Origin: JAUSPI01 sp964650385 | GTDB taxonomy: Bacteria > Desulfobacterota > Syntrophia > Syntrophales > JADFWA01 | Reading direction: 5' to 3' | Length of the DNA: 64,000 bases | NCBI GenBank assembly: GCA_964650385.1 | Contig: CAZYTP010000002.1 | Span: forward strand, 1 to 64,000 | In this document: positions 1 through 9,081 of the stretch, one piece after another | Numbering within the stretch: the first letter of the stretch is position 1 | How the letters are laid out: each line of letters starts with the position of its first letter | Notes under the pieces: model-generated | Databases searched by the model: none | The model's input: the letters and a program-made list of their open reading frames with translations, nothing else | What the model was told of the DNA's origin: nothing | Made by a program: the position numbers and the translations under genes

Positions 1-1
1 A

Positions 2-586
2 AGAATCGGCGGTATGAGCACAATAGATGCCGATACCAGGATTATTGCCGCAACTCATCGAAATTTAGAAGAGGCTGTTAAAGAAGGTAAATTTAGAGAA
101 GATCTTTATTATCGTATCAATGTAATTCCTATTTATCTGCCCTCCCTTAGGGAGCGGAAAACAGATATCCCGATATTAATCAACCATTTTTTGCGGACAT
201 TCAATTCCCTTAAAAAGAAAATGATAAAGGGGTTAACCGTGGAGGCTATGAAGTGTATGGTAGAATACTCCTGGCCTGGCAATGTAAGAGAATTACAAAA
301 TATCATGGAAATGCTCGTTGTCATGAAAGAAGAAGAAGATTACATAGACGTGGATGATCTGCCTGATAGGTTATCCAATCAAATTGATCAAGTTTTTGAC
401 GTGGAAGCAGGTATAGAGATTCCCGATGAGGGTTTCAGCCTGAATCAGACTATTACCAACTTCGAAAAAGATATACTTTTGAAGGCTCTTAATAAATCAG
501 GGGGCGTGAAAAATAAAGCAGCTAAACTGCTGCAGATCAATAGAACTACCTATGTTGAAAAGTTAAAAAGATATAATATTATGTAA
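2..586 (+). CDS. Sigma-54-dependent activator, C-terminal part (5' end outside window)
   Basis: The gene enters from the left edge; the reading frame is open from base 2, so the ATG at 14 is internal. What is present is the second half of an NtrC-type AAA+ domain (DADTRIIAATHRNLEE sensor region, FREDLYYRINVIPIYLPSLRER, WPGNVRELQN) followed by a C-terminal Fis-type helix-turn-helix (NKAAKLLQINRTTYVEKLKR). Such proteins remodel sigma-54 RNA polymerase at -24/-12 promoters. The receiver or sensor domain cannot be seen. It lies upstream of a second activator (3747) and of sigma-54-type flagellar promoters, so a FleQ/FlrA-like or other NtrC-family master regulator is plausible, but the N-terminus is needed to decide. 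Confidence 0.9.
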   Translation, partial: RIGGMSTIDADTRIIAATHRNLEEAVKEGKFREDLYYRINVIPIYLPSLRERKTDIPILINHFLRTFNSLKKKMIKGLTVEAMKCMVEYSWPGNVRELQNIMEMLVVMKEEEDYIDVDDLPDRLSNQIDQVFDVEAGIEIPDEGFSLNQTITNFEKDILLKALNKSGGVKNKAAKLLQINRTTYVEKLKRYNIM

Positions 587-736
587 CATTAACCCGTCAT
601 TGAACCTTCCGTGAAGTGAATGATATCTTTGAAGTCTTGTAAATAAGAACCAGGGGTGTCATGCCCACAAAGAATACTGCATAGAATGAATTACCTGCCG
701 TAATTACTCTTTTTACAATCCGTATCCGTCAAATAA

Positions 737-753
737 TTGGCTATATCAATGCA
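737..753 (+). promoter_or_regulatory. Possible weak -24/-12 (sigma-54) promoter
   Basis: TTGG at 737-740 and GC at 751-752 have the GG-N10-GC spacing, but the -12 part reads ATGC and the -24 part lacks the usual CACG. It lies about 140 bp before the TPR/SPOR gene in the 587-894 gap, which otherwise shows nothing I recognise. Confidence 0.25.
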
Positions 754-894
754 ATCTCTGACATGTTTTGAACTAAATTCGAGGATAAGTTGTCTGGAAT
801 GTACAGCAGTTTCGGGATAGCGGGATAGCGTATCAGCTGGTACGTAAATTGCTAAACACTAATCTGGAAATACTCCGAGGTGGTATGTCGCAAG

Positions 895-3672
895 ATGGTG
901 TCAGTATTATACATCGCAAGGCGGAATTGCATTTCTGCCATTATATTAGTCATTATTACGCTTTTCATTTGCGGGTTTTTTTCTGAAGGGTACTGTTTTC
1001 AGCCGCGAGAGACCACGTATGCCGTGCATATCGCGTCATACAAAAACATTGCCGGCGTTCATACATCCACTGAATTATTGAAGAGAAAGGGGCTCAAACC
1101 ATTTTATAGGAGGGCGAACATTCCAGGGAAAGGAGTATTTTATCGGATATTTGCCGATTCCTGTGAAAGCAGGAGCGCCGCAATAAATAGCGGCAAAAAA
1201 TTGAAGCAACTTGGAATTATCAAAGAGTTTAATGTTTTAGAAATCAAAAAGCCTATTGATCTGCAGAAAAAGCCTCCGCCCGTAACGAAGACAGTCGACA
1301 GCAAACACGATACCGGTAAAGGCGGCACATCGCCCGGAAACTTGAATTCTTCACGTGCCCAGGTAAAGGAGGTAATGGCGGAACAATCTGATAAAAGCGT
1401 GCAGTCAATGATCAAAGAGCCAATTGATCTGCAGAAAGAACCTCCGCCCGTAACGAAGACAGTCGACAGCAAACACGATACCGGTAAAGGCGGCATATCA
1501 TCCGGAGACTTGAATTCTTCACGTGCCCAGGTAAAGGAGGCAATGGCGGAACGATCCGATAAAAGCGTGCAGTCAATGATCAAAAGGCCCATTGATCTGC
1601 AGAAAAAACCTTCGCCCGCGGCGAAGACAGTCGACAGCAAACACGATACCGGTAATAGCGGCACATCGCCCGGGAATCAGTGGTCTTCATATACCAATGT
1701 GAAAACGGAAAGCACGAAGGAAGAAGGGATCACACAGTTCCAGGCCGCCGTTAAAGATTTTGAAAAAGGGAAATATGAAGATGCCTTGGGGGAATTTAAC
1801 GACATTCTGAACCGTGACTCCTTAGCTTCTGATAAGAAAGAGATTGCACTTAGGAGGGTGGCCGATTGTTATTTTAATATCGGGAAAAGTGAAAAGAAGC
1901 AGAACTTTCAAAAGGCGATCGACAGTTATAAGAGTATCATCAGCAAGTATCCCACTTCCGAAGAAAATGCACTTGTACACTTCAGGCTGGCACAGAGCTA
2001 TGCGAATTCAAAAATGAATAATGAAGCAATCAGTGAGTTGAAGGTTCTCTGCAAAAAGTATCCGGAAGCGGCATACATTCCTGACGCATTACATATGATG
2101 GGGACTGTTTATTATCGAATGAAGAGATACAAGGAGGCAGTAGAGGAATTCAGGACCTATGTAAAACTGTACGAAAACGGGAAATATGTGAAAAACGCAT
2201 ACTTTCAAATAGGAGATTGCTATTCTCAGATGAAAAAGTTCAAAAACGCAGATTATTGGTACCGTAAAGCTATGAAAAGGTGGCCTGATTTAGAAGATAT
2301 ATCTCAAGATAACCTCTTGAAACAGGGGTCCCACTATTTTAGAACCGGACAATATGATAAAGCCCTCGAAGCATTGATTGTTTATATAAATTTATATCCT
2401 GAAGGTGAGAACTCGAAATGGGTGCTGTACTCCCTTGCCAGATCATTTGTTGGTATCGGAAAAGATAGTTTCGGATTGAAGATGCTGAGTCTTGTCATGG
2501 AAAAGTACCCCGAAAGCGAGGAAGCGAAGGAGAGCGCCGTTATTATGGCAAATATCGGGGTGCGCAATCCGGGCATTGATGTGCCGAATTATATTTTTTG
2601 TGGAATGGACAATTACCAAGATCCTATAGGAACGTACAACCGTTTTGACGGCAAGTTTGATAATCCGATTAAAAAAAGGGAAAATTCGTATCGAAAAGGG
2701 TGTGGCTTGTTGGAAATGAAGAAGTACAGGGATGCATTCGATACGTTTTACGCGCTGTTAGGCAAGACCAATATTGGAAAACGAAAGGAGGAAAGCCAAA
2801 GACTGCTCGTATTATGCGGACGTTATCTGGTTGACCGCCTTTACCAGCAGAAAGATTATATTAACGTCGCGGATATTTATTTTAAAACCCGCTGGAACGG
2901 TCTTTTCGAACATGGTGAATTACCTATGCTATTCAAAATAGGAGACAGTCTGTACGAGACGGGGTTATTGAATCAGGCCAGAAAAGTATACGAAGAGATG
3001 GTCGGCATGAAAATAACAAAAGGCGAAAGGGGAAAAATTCTACTCGCAATTGCAAAGGTAGAACTTGATGAGAATCGTTATGAAGATGCTAAAAAAACGG
3101 CAAAGGAACTGATGAAGGATCAATCGACCGAGGATGGGATAGCTTCTATCAAGGCAACAGATTTGACGGGAGATATTTTTTATCGACAGGGAAAGTATGA
3201 AGAAGCGGCAAGTTATTATTCAGAGGTCATCAATTCAGGAATCTATAGTGACGGGATTACAGAGATTTATAAAAAATATGCCGATGCCTTGAAGAAGGGG
3301 GAGTTTTTCCCGACAGCGCTTATAAATTACCGAAAAGCTGTTGAAAACTGTCGAATGAGTGATGACACCAGGCTACTGCGCATGAAATCTTATGAAGGTC
3401 TGGGCGAGTGTTTCTATCATGAAGGATACTATGACAAAAGTGTCGAAATGTATAAAAAATTCCAGACCGTTTCTTCTAACGGTGAGCAGGATCTGTGGGG
3501 TCTTTATTGGATGGGACGAAGTTACTTGAATCACAATGATAAAGCTGGGGCAGATCAAATTTTCTCTTCGGTTAGAGAAAAGGGGAAGGAAGAGTTCTGG
3601 TCGACTATTATTAATTATTGTGTGGATGAGAAACGATGGTCTGATACGTGCCGTCGTTATGTGAAGAACTAA
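895..3672 (+). CDS. Exported SPOR-domain and TPR-repeat protein
   Basis: About 925 residues. I choose ATG 895 because GAGGTGG (877-883) lies before it; a GTG at 880 is in frame but lacks a ribosome site. The N-terminus is a signal peptide or anchor (IILVIITLFICGFF). It is followed by a SPOR-like segment (TYAVHIASYKN to FYRIFADSCESRSAA), which in the family binds denuded septal peptidoglycan. Next comes a low-complexity linker made of 56-residue tandem repeats (PIDLQKKPPPVTKTVDSKHD). The rest is many TPR units (for example FEKGKYEDALGEFNDIL, YRMKRYKEAVEEFRTYV), a fold for protein contacts. The family and exact role are not known to me. Its position between two sigma-54 activators suggests a periplasmic accessory of the flagellar base or envelope. 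Confidence 0.8.
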   Translation: MVSVLYIARRNCISAIILVIITLFICGFFSEGYCFQPRETTYAVHIASYKNIAGVHTSTELLKRKGLKPFYRRANIPGKGVFYRIFADSCESRSAAINSGKKLKQLGIIKEFNVLEIKKPIDLQKKPPPVTKTVDSKHDTGKGGTSPGNLNSSRAQVKEVMAEQSDKSVQSMIKEPIDLQKEPPPVTKTVDSKHDTGKGGISSGDLNSSRAQVKEAMAERSDKSVQSMIKRPIDLQKKPSPAAKTVDSKHDTGNSGTSPGNQWSSYTNVKTESTKEEGITQFQAAVKDFEKGKYEDALGEFNDILNRDSLASDKKEIALRRVADCYFNIGKSEKKQNFQKAIDSYKSIISKYPTSEENALVHFRLAQSYANSKMNNEAISELKVLCKKYPEAAYIPDALHMMGTVYYRMKRYKEAVEEFRTYVKLYENGKYVKNAYFQIGDCYSQMKKFKNADYWYRKAMKRWPDLEDISQDNLLKQGSHYFRTGQYDKALEALIVYINLYPEGENSKWVLYSLARSFVGIGKDSFGLKMLSLVMEKYPESEEAKESAVIMANIGVRNPGIDVPNYIFCGMDNYQDPIGTYNRFDGKFDNPIKKRENSYRKGCGLLEMKKYRDAFDTFYALLGKTNIGKRKEESQRLLVLCGRYLVDRLYQQKDYINVADIYFKTRWNGLFEHGELPMLFKIGDSLYETGLLNQARKVYEEMVGMKITKGERGKILLAIAKVELDENRYEDAKKTAKELMKDQSTEDGIASIKATDLTGDIFYRQGKYEEAASYYSEVINSGIYSDGITEIYKKYADALKKGEFFPTALINYRKAVENCRMSDDTRLLRMKSYEGLGECFYHEGYYDKSVEMYKKFQTVSSNGEQDLWGLYWMGRSYLNHNDKAGADQIFSSVREKGKEEFWSTIINYCVDEKRWSDTCRRYVKN
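1255..1676 (+). repeat. 168-bp in-frame tandem repeat (about 2.5 copies)
   Basis: The unit starting ATTGATCTGCAGAAA recurs at 1255, 1423 and 1591, exactly 168 bp (56 codons) apart. The third copy breaks off around 1676 inside a GGCACATCGCCCGG-like stretch. Copies are near identical at the DNA level, so the duplication is recent or kept homogeneous. It encodes the linker between the SPOR and TPR parts of the protein. Confidence 0.92.
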
Positions 3673-3746
3673 ATACGTAGATTCATAAGTTGATGATAAA
3701 TTTATTGTGTTTATTAAATGATGTTTTGGTTACGCGTTGAGATAAT

Positions 3747-5129
3747 ATGAAAAAAACAACGGTCTTAATTGTTGATGACGAACCGTCTATCAGAACAACC
3801 GTTTCGGAAGCGCTTCTCGAGATGGGGTATGATGTTGATACTGCAGCTGATGGGGTGGAGGCAATAAATAAGTTTGAGAAGAAGGCATTTGAGGTGGTTA
3901 TTACTGATGTGAAATTGCCTAAGGTGAGCGGTATGGAAGTTTTGCGCGGCATCAAGAGCATTTCCACACACACGCCGGTTATCGTCATGACGGGGTACGG
4001 GACTGTCAATACGGCTGTTGAGGCAATGAAAGAAGGTGCTTCCGATTTTATCATGAAGCCCTTTTCGGCAGAACATCTTGAACTCGTCATAAAAGATGTT
4101 ATATCGAAGAACGGATCAGGCGCGGAAAAAGAGGGAAGGGCACCGTCCGGCTCTTCATCAGTCGATAAAGCAATCGTGACTGGCGATGAGAGGATGTTAT
4201 CCCTTTTAAAGTTGTTAAAAAATGTATCCGGGAGTTCCTCGGGAATTCTCATTCAGGGTGAAAGTGGGACCGGGAAAGAGTTACTGGCGCGTTATGTTCA
4301 CCGCTACAGCAAAAGGTCGAAAAAGCCATTTGTGGCTGTTAACTGTGCGGCAATACCTCATCAACTTCTCGAGAGTGAGATGTTCGGCTATGAAAAGGGT
4401 GCATTTACCGGAGCCTCAATGAGAAAGCTGGGAAAGTTTGAACTGGCCACCGGAGGCACTCTTTTGCTTGATGAAATCAGTGAGATGGACATTCAGCTTC
4501 AGGCCAAGCTTTTGCGTGTAATCCAGGAATCGGAAGTCGACCGATTGGGAGCTAATGGCCCTGTATCTGTTGATACACGGATAATAGCGACAACAAATAC
4601 GGATTTAAAAAAGCGTATTGAAGAAAAAACGTTCAGGGAAGATCTGTACTACCGTATAAATGTCATACCGGTTAAGGTTCCTCCGCTTAGGGAACGAAAT
4701 TCGGACATTGCGGTACTTGCGGAACATTTTTTACAAAAATATAGCGAGCGTAATGAAATAGAGAAGCCGGCTTTATCATCAGAGGTCATTCGAATATTTG
4801 AGGATTATGATTGGCCAGGTAACGTGAGAGAATTGGAGAACGTTATTGAAAGGGCAGTGTTGATGTGCGGAGGCTCCACAATATTTCCGGGGGATCTCTG
4901 CATGGAAAATACAGAAGCAATGGAAACGGTCGGAGAGATTCAGTCCGACAGGCAAGACATTAACATGAACCATTTTGCCGGGATGTCCCTGAGAGAGGTC
5001 GAAAAAAAGCTGATATTTGAGACGCTTGGAAAGCTTAACGGAAACAGGACAAGGGCTTCGAAAGTTTTAGGGATAAGTGTGCGAACCATGAGAAACAAGT
5101 TAAATGAATATAAAGAGGGAGACGTTTGA
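3747..5129 (+). CDS. Sigma-54-dependent response regulator, FlrC/AtoC type
   Basis: 460 residues with the three NtrC-family parts. Receiver: acidic DDE at 10-12, phosphoacceptor Asp54 in VITDVKLP, Lys in IMKPFS. AAA+ ATPase: Walker A GESGTGKE at 171-178, GAFTGA sigma-54 contact loop at 218-223, WPGNVREL. Fis-type HTH near the end (NRTRASKVLGISVRTMRNKL). It should activate -24/-12 promoters when phosphorylated. It directly precedes the flgB operon, whose promoter has such a site, and a histidine-kinase-like gene lies at 31216, so the pair may act like FlrB/FlrC. Family assignment is firm; the flagellar role is inferred from context. Confidence 0.93.
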   Translation: MKKTTVLIVDDEPSIRTTVSEALLEMGYDVDTAADGVEAINKFEKKAFEVVITDVKLPKVSGMEVLRGIKSISTHTPVIVMTGYGTVNTAVEAMKEGASDFIMKPFSAEHLELVIKDVISKNGSGAEKEGRAPSGSSSVDKAIVTGDERMLSLLKLLKNVSGSSSGILIQGESGTGKELLARYVHRYSKRSKKPFVAVNCAAIPHQLLESEMFGYEKGAFTGASMRKLGKFELATGGTLLLDEISEMDIQLQAKLLRVIQESEVDRLGANGPVSVDTRIIATTNTDLKKRIEEKTFREDLYYRINVIPVKVPPLRERNSDIAVLAEHFLQKYSERNEIEKPALSSEVIRIFEDYDWPGNVRELENVIERAVLMCGGSTIFPGDLCMENTEAMETVGEIQSDRQDINMNHFAGMSLREVEKKLIFETLGKLNGNRTRASKVLGISVRTMRNKLNEYKEGDV

Positions 5130-5183
5130 ACGATCTCCGAACAGGAAGGCAAAACAGCCTTTTTAATGTTTCTGTAATATCTT

Positions 5184-5200
5184 TTGGTATGTGCATTGCA
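5184..5200 (+). promoter_or_regulatory. Sigma-54 promoter of the flgB operon
   Basis: TTGGTATGTGCATTGCA matches the TTGGCACG-N4-TTGCA consensus with exact GG-N10-GC spacing. It lies 25 bp before flgB, after the end of the response-regulator gene. Confidence 0.85.
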
Positions 5201-5224
5201 TAATGACAATCAAGGGGAGGTGTC

Positions 5225-5611
5225 ATGGAAAAATTATTTGATAAAACGATAACGATGTTGTCATCCATGCTGGATTACCATTCGACGAAACATGAAATCA
5301 TTGCTTCGAATATTGCAAACATAGATACCCCGAACTATACATCCAAGGACGTCGTTTTTAAAAAAGAATTGGATGATTTGATGGGAGGGAACAACACGAT
5401 GGAGATAGCCAGTGGTAATGAAAGACATTTACCTGTAACAATTGGCTCGTTTGATGCCGGTAACGTTGAAGTAGTCGATACGGGTAAAAAAGTTGATATA
5501 GATCAGGAAATGGGCAAGCTGGCCGAAAATCACCTCATGTATAATCTGACGGTCGATCTACTGGCAAGAAAATTTCGAGGTCTAAATACTATGCTAAGGG
5601 AGGCCAAATAA
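5225..5611 (+). CDS. flgB: Flagellar proximal rod protein FlgB
   Basis: 128 residues, usual for FlgB. The N-terminal rod motif is clear (SSMLDYHSTKHEIIASNIANIDTPNYTSKDV), and the C-terminal helix (MYNLTVDLLARKFRGLNTML) is typical. It forms part of the proximal rod in the periplasm and is exported by the flagellar type III machine. AAGGGGAGG precedes the ATG. It opens a long operon under a sigma-54 promoter and ends directly against flgC with no gap. Confidence 0.97.
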   Translation: MEKLFDKTITMLSSMLDYHSTKHEIIASNIANIDTPNYTSKDVVFKKELDDLMGGNNTMEIASGNERHLPVTIGSFDAGNVEVVDTGKKVDIDQEMGKLAENHLMYNLTVDLLARKFRGLNTMLREAK

Positions 5612-6037
5612 ATGGATTTTTCCAATTCTTTCAAGATTTGTGCGTCAGGTTTTGCTGCACAGAGGGCAAAAATGGACGTTATTATTTCAAACCTTGCAAA
5701 TATCAATACTACAAGGACGCCGGGAGGGGGCCCATACAAAAGAAAGATAATGGTTTTTACGTCGGAGCCCATAGAGGGCAGCTTTAATGACGTCCTGGGA
5801 GAGCATTTACAGCTCGTTAAGGTGAAAGAAATTGCCGAGGACAGGGAGTGTGTCAAAAAAGTGTATGAACCGGGGCATCCCGATGCCGATAAAGACGGTT
5901 TTGTAACCATGCCCGACATCAATTCAATTATTGAGATGTCTGACATGATCATGGCTAACAGGGCGTACGAGGCATGTGTGACCGTATTTGATGCGGCAAA
6001 AAACATGGCGCTCAGGACATTGGATATCGGCAAGTAA
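5612..6037 (+). CDS. flgC: Flagellar proximal rod protein FlgC
   Basis: 141 residues. N-terminal rod signature AQRAKMDVIISNLANINTTRT, then GPYKRK, and the C-terminal signature MANRAYEACVTVFDAAKNM are those of FlgC. It is an exported proximal rod subunit that stacks with FlgB. Its ATG follows the flgB stop codon immediately, and an AAGGGAGG inside the end of flgB supplies the ribosome site, so the two are translationally coupled. Confidence 0.97.
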   Translation: MDFSNSFKICASGFAAQRAKMDVIISNLANINTTRTPGGGPYKRKIMVFTSEPIEGSFNDVLGEHLQLVKVKEIAEDRECVKKVYEPGHPDADKDGFVTMPDINSIIEMSDMIMANRAYEACVTVFDAAKNMALRTLDIGK

Positions 6038-6069
6038 ATTAAAAAATATACGGAAAGAGGATTTCAAAA

Positions 6070-6369
6070 ATGAGCGATCTCGCAGTCCGACCAGATAGTA
6101 TTATCCAAACATTAGCTACACGGAATTCAAATATTGCAGATGGCACTAAAAATTCTTTCGGTGATGTCTTGAAGGAGATGGTCAGTGAAGTTAACAAAAC
6201 TCAAATAGACGCTGATAAAGCAATTGCGAAGGTTGAACTTGATAATTCGGCAAGCATTCATGAGGCGATTATCGCGCTGGAAAAGGCCAACATTTCATTT
6301 AGAACGATGATGCAGGTAAGAAACAAGATTGTTGACGCGTATCAAGAAATTATGAGGATGCAGGTATAA
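6070..6369 (+). CDS. fliE: Hook-basal body protein FliE
   Basis: 99 residues. The C-terminal FliE signature is present (DNSASIHEAIIALEKANISFRTMMQVRNKIVDAYQEIMRMQV). FliE joins the MS ring/export gate to the proximal rod. A ribosome site (GGAAAGAGG) precedes the ATG. It lies between flgC and fliF in the standard flgBC-fliE-fliF order. Confidence 0.97.
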   Translation: MSDLAVRPDSIIQTLATRNSNIADGTKNSFGDVLKEMVSEVNKTQIDADKAIAKVELDNSASIHEAIIALEKANISFRTMMQVRNKIVDAYQEIMRMQV

Positions 6370-6409
6370 GTGGTAACAGGATATTACGGAAGGGGATATG
6401 TAATCTAAA

Positions 6410-7993
6410 ATGCAATTTTTTAACCAGCTCTTACATGGATTTAATGCACTTGCACCCTCGAAAAGGATAGCCGTTATTTTGTCTGTTATCCTCAGCCTGG
6501 TGTTAATTGGTCTTATGGTCGTTTTGATGAATCAGAAAGAGTACAGGGTGCTGTTTTCAAACCTTCCAGAAGACGATGCCGGGAAGATAATTGCCCGTCT
6601 ACAGGAGAAACATATTGTCTACAAGCTGTCACCAGCGGGGAACTCTATACTTGTTCCTGCCGGAAAGGTTTCTGAATTGAGGCTTGATATGGCATCATCG
6701 GGGTTGCCGCAAGGCGGGGTAATCGGGTTTGAAATTTTTGACAAAAAAAGTTATGGCGTAACCGACTTTGTGCAGCAGTTGAATTATCAAAGAGCACTCC
6801 AGGGAGAACTCGCTCGAACGATTAATAGTTTAGACAGGGTTCAATCAAGCAGAGTCCATATCGTCATGCCAAAGAAATCTCTTTTTGTTGGGAAAGAAGC
6901 GAAACCAACGGCGTCGGTTTTTCTTAAATTAAAAGGCGGTGGCGGATTAGCACAATCCCAGGTCGACGGAATAGTACATCTGGTGTCCGGTAGTGTCGAG
7001 GAACTGCAGCCCGAAAACGTGATGGTTGTTGATAGCAAAGGAAGAGTGTTCTCTAAAACACAGTCCGGATCAAAGATTGCCAGGAGGACAACGTCACAAA
7101 CAGAGTATCAAAGTAATGTGGAGCAAGAACTTTCTATCCGGATTCAGTCAATGTTGAAAACTGTAGTGGGAGAAGGTAAGGTTATAGCGAAGGTTTCTGC
7201 GGCGATTGATTTTCGTGTTATGGAAAAGACGGAAGAAATTTACGATTCCGAGGAGCCTGCGGTGAGAAGCAGGCACCGAAGAACGGAACTGTCGGGTCAA
7301 CCTGTATCAGGGGGGGGACAAAGTACGGTTGCCCCGGCCTCAAGAACGACAGGCGTATCACTTGGCGCGAAGAACGAAAGAACAGATGAAGTGGTCAATT
7401 ATGAAATAAACAGGACCATTAGCAAAACGGTGATGCCGGTAGGAAGCATTAAAAAACTGTCTGTTGCCGTTCTCGTGGACGGGGTATATTCAAAAAATGA
7501 TAAGGGAGTTGAGGAATACCAGCCTCGATCAAAAAAAGAAATGGTGACGATGGAGGACATAGTCAGAAAATCTATTGGTTTTGATGCGGGAAGAGGTGAT
7601 CAAGTTGTTATTTCTTCTGTTCCTTTCAAAAAAATAGAAGCGGAACAAATAGTGCTTCCCGAAAAGTCCTGGAAAAGCAAATTAGGCATGTTCGTTCCCA
7701 TATTGAAATACGTTGTTTCATCGGCTGTAATTATATTTATTATAATATTTGTTCTTCGTCCTATGCTCAAGTCAATACTTCAAAGGGGTGAAGAGCGCAT
7801 GGTAATGACCGGTGGTACTCTGTCACCTGCAAGCGGCCAAATAGGCACGGGAACTGCGGAATTGTCGCTTCTTGGTGGGGGGCAACAACCCGGCGTTGAG
7901 GCCGAAGTGCCGGAAGAGGTGCAAGCTATAAAAAGATTTGCGAATGTTGATGATGAGGGATTTACGGATGTAATAAAAGACTGGCTGAAGTAG
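6410..7993 (+). CDS. fliF: Flagellar MS-ring protein FliF
   Basis: 527 residues, normal length. An N-terminal membrane helix (IAVILSVILSLVLIGLMVVL) and a second near the C-terminus (YVVSSAVIIFIIIFVLRPML) bracket the periplasmic ring-building domain (YRVLFSNLPEDDAGKII; YQRALQGELARTI). The acidic C-terminal tail (FANVDDEGFTDVIKDWLK) is the part that binds FliG in characterised systems. It forms the membrane ring that is the base of the flagellum. A palindromic repeat directly follows the stop codon, before fliG. Confidence 0.97.
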   Translation: MQFFNQLLHGFNALAPSKRIAVILSVILSLVLIGLMVVLMNQKEYRVLFSNLPEDDAGKIIARLQEKHIVYKLSPAGNSILVPAGKVSELRLDMASSGLPQGGVIGFEIFDKKSYGVTDFVQQLNYQRALQGELARTINSLDRVQSSRVHIVMPKKSLFVGKEAKPTASVFLKLKGGGGLAQSQVDGIVHLVSGSVEELQPENVMVVDSKGRVFSKTQSGSKIARRTTSQTEYQSNVEQELSIRIQSMLKTVVGEGKVIAKVSAAIDFRVMEKTEEIYDSEEPAVRSRHRRTELSGQPVSGGGQSTVAPASRTTGVSLGAKNERTDEVVNYEINRTISKTVMPVGSIKKLSVAVLVDGVYSKNDKGVEEYQPRSKKEMVTMEDIVRKSIGFDAGRGDQVVISSVPFKKIEAEQIVLPEKSWKSKLGMFVPILKYVVSSAVIIFIIIFVLRPMLKSILQRGEERMVMTGGTLSPASGQIGTGTAELSLLGGGQQPGVEAEVPEEVQAIKRFANVDDEGFTDVIKDWLK

Positions 7994-7996
7994 TCT

Positions 7997-8044
7997 GGCC
8001 GGGAGCGCACCCGTAAGCCCCGCCTTGTAGGCGGGGAGCTTCAC
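7997..8044 (+). repeat. Palindromic repeat A, short form (fliF/fliG junction)
   Basis: This 48-bp sequence opens with GGCCGGGAGCGCACCCG, ends in GCTTCAC and holds the perfect hairpin CCCCGCC-TTGTA-GGCGGGG. A near-identical copy is at 24043-24090. Longer relatives with the same ends are at 22692-22827 and, inverted, at 19662-19935. Confidence 0.9.
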
Positions 8045-8076
8045 TTAAAACAGTGTGTGGGGGGATTTGTTCCAAC

Positions 8077-9081
8077 ATGACAAACCAGGAGAAGGCGGCC
8101 ATAGTATTGATGACTTTGGATGAAGAAGTTGCGGCCCGTATAGTACGGAATTTGGGCCCCGATGAGATTAAAACATTGGGATTGCATATGAATCGGCTTG
8201 GGAATGTAACCAGTGAGGAGATACAGCGTGCTGCCGGTGATTTTTGTATGCTTGCCAAAGAATACGGTAAAACCGGTATTTCATTCGGCGGCGGTAATAT
8301 CAGAAGCATACTGGTAAAAGCAGTGGGAGAAGAAAGGGCGGCAAAGGTCATGCAAGGCATCCAGAACGAAACCTTTAAACCCTCTGTCAATCCGATTATT
8401 GAAAAACTAAGGGATATTGAGCCGCAGATAATTTTGGATTTTACTAAGGCTGAACATCCACAGACCATTGCTTTGATACTTGCGCATCTCCGGCCGGAAC
8501 AGACGGCTAATATCCTTGAAAACCTTTCCGATAAGGTGCGGATAGACGTTGTGAGAAGAATGGCGACACTTCAAAGTGTTCCACATGATTTTATAGATGA
8601 TATGGCGAAAACCCTTGAATCCGAACTCATCACTGGTTCAACAAGTGAACAGCATTTCGGTGGCGCTGATATGGTGGCGGACATTCTCAATAAAATGAAC
8701 AGGGCGAGTGAAAGCGCAATTTTAGAGTTGCTTGATGAGTCACACCCGGATTTGGCAACTGACATTAGAAACCTTATGTTTACCTTCGATGATATGTTCG
8801 ATCTTGATGACAGGAGCATGCGGGAGATTCTGCAGCAAATAGATGGAGACGATTTGACCCGCGCATTGAAAGTGGTTGATGAGGACAGGAGAGAGTTGTT
8901 TTTCTCAAATATGTCAAAGCGCGGAGCGGAAATGCTTAAGGACGATATCGATATAATGCCGCCGACACGGTTATCCGAAGTTGAGGAAAGTCAGAGAAAA
9001 ATCATAGAAGTGGTGAAGAGATTGGAAGGAGAGGGCAAGATTCAGATTTCGAGGGGAGACGAGGGAGATACCTTTGTTTAA
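8077..9081 (+). CDS. fliG: Flagellar motor switch protein FliG
   Basis: 334 residues from the ATG at 8077 (MTNQEKAAIVLMTLDEEVAARI); a GTG at 8053 would add eight residues from the repeat-flanking region and is unlikely. The FliG middle signature is present (EHPQTIALILAHLRPEQTANILENL), as is the charged C-terminal torque helix region (DLDDRSMREILQQIDGDDLTRALK). It binds FliF, FliM and the stator. The stop overlaps the TTG start of fliH. Confidence 0.97.
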   Translation: MTNQEKAAIVLMTLDEEVAARIVRNLGPDEIKTLGLHMNRLGNVTSEEIQRAAGDFCMLAKEYGKTGISFGGGNIRSILVKAVGEERAAKVMQGIQNETFKPSVNPIIEKLRDIEPQIILDFTKAEHPQTIALILAHLRPEQTANILENLSDKVRIDVVRRMATLQSVPHDFIDDMAKTLESELITGSTSEQHFGGADMVADILNKMNRASESAILELLDESHPDLATDIRNLMFTFDDMFDLDDRSMREILQQIDGDDLTRALKVVDEDRRELFFSNMSKRGAEMLKDDIDIMPPTRLSEVEESQRKIIEVVKRLEGEGKIQISRGDEGDTFV

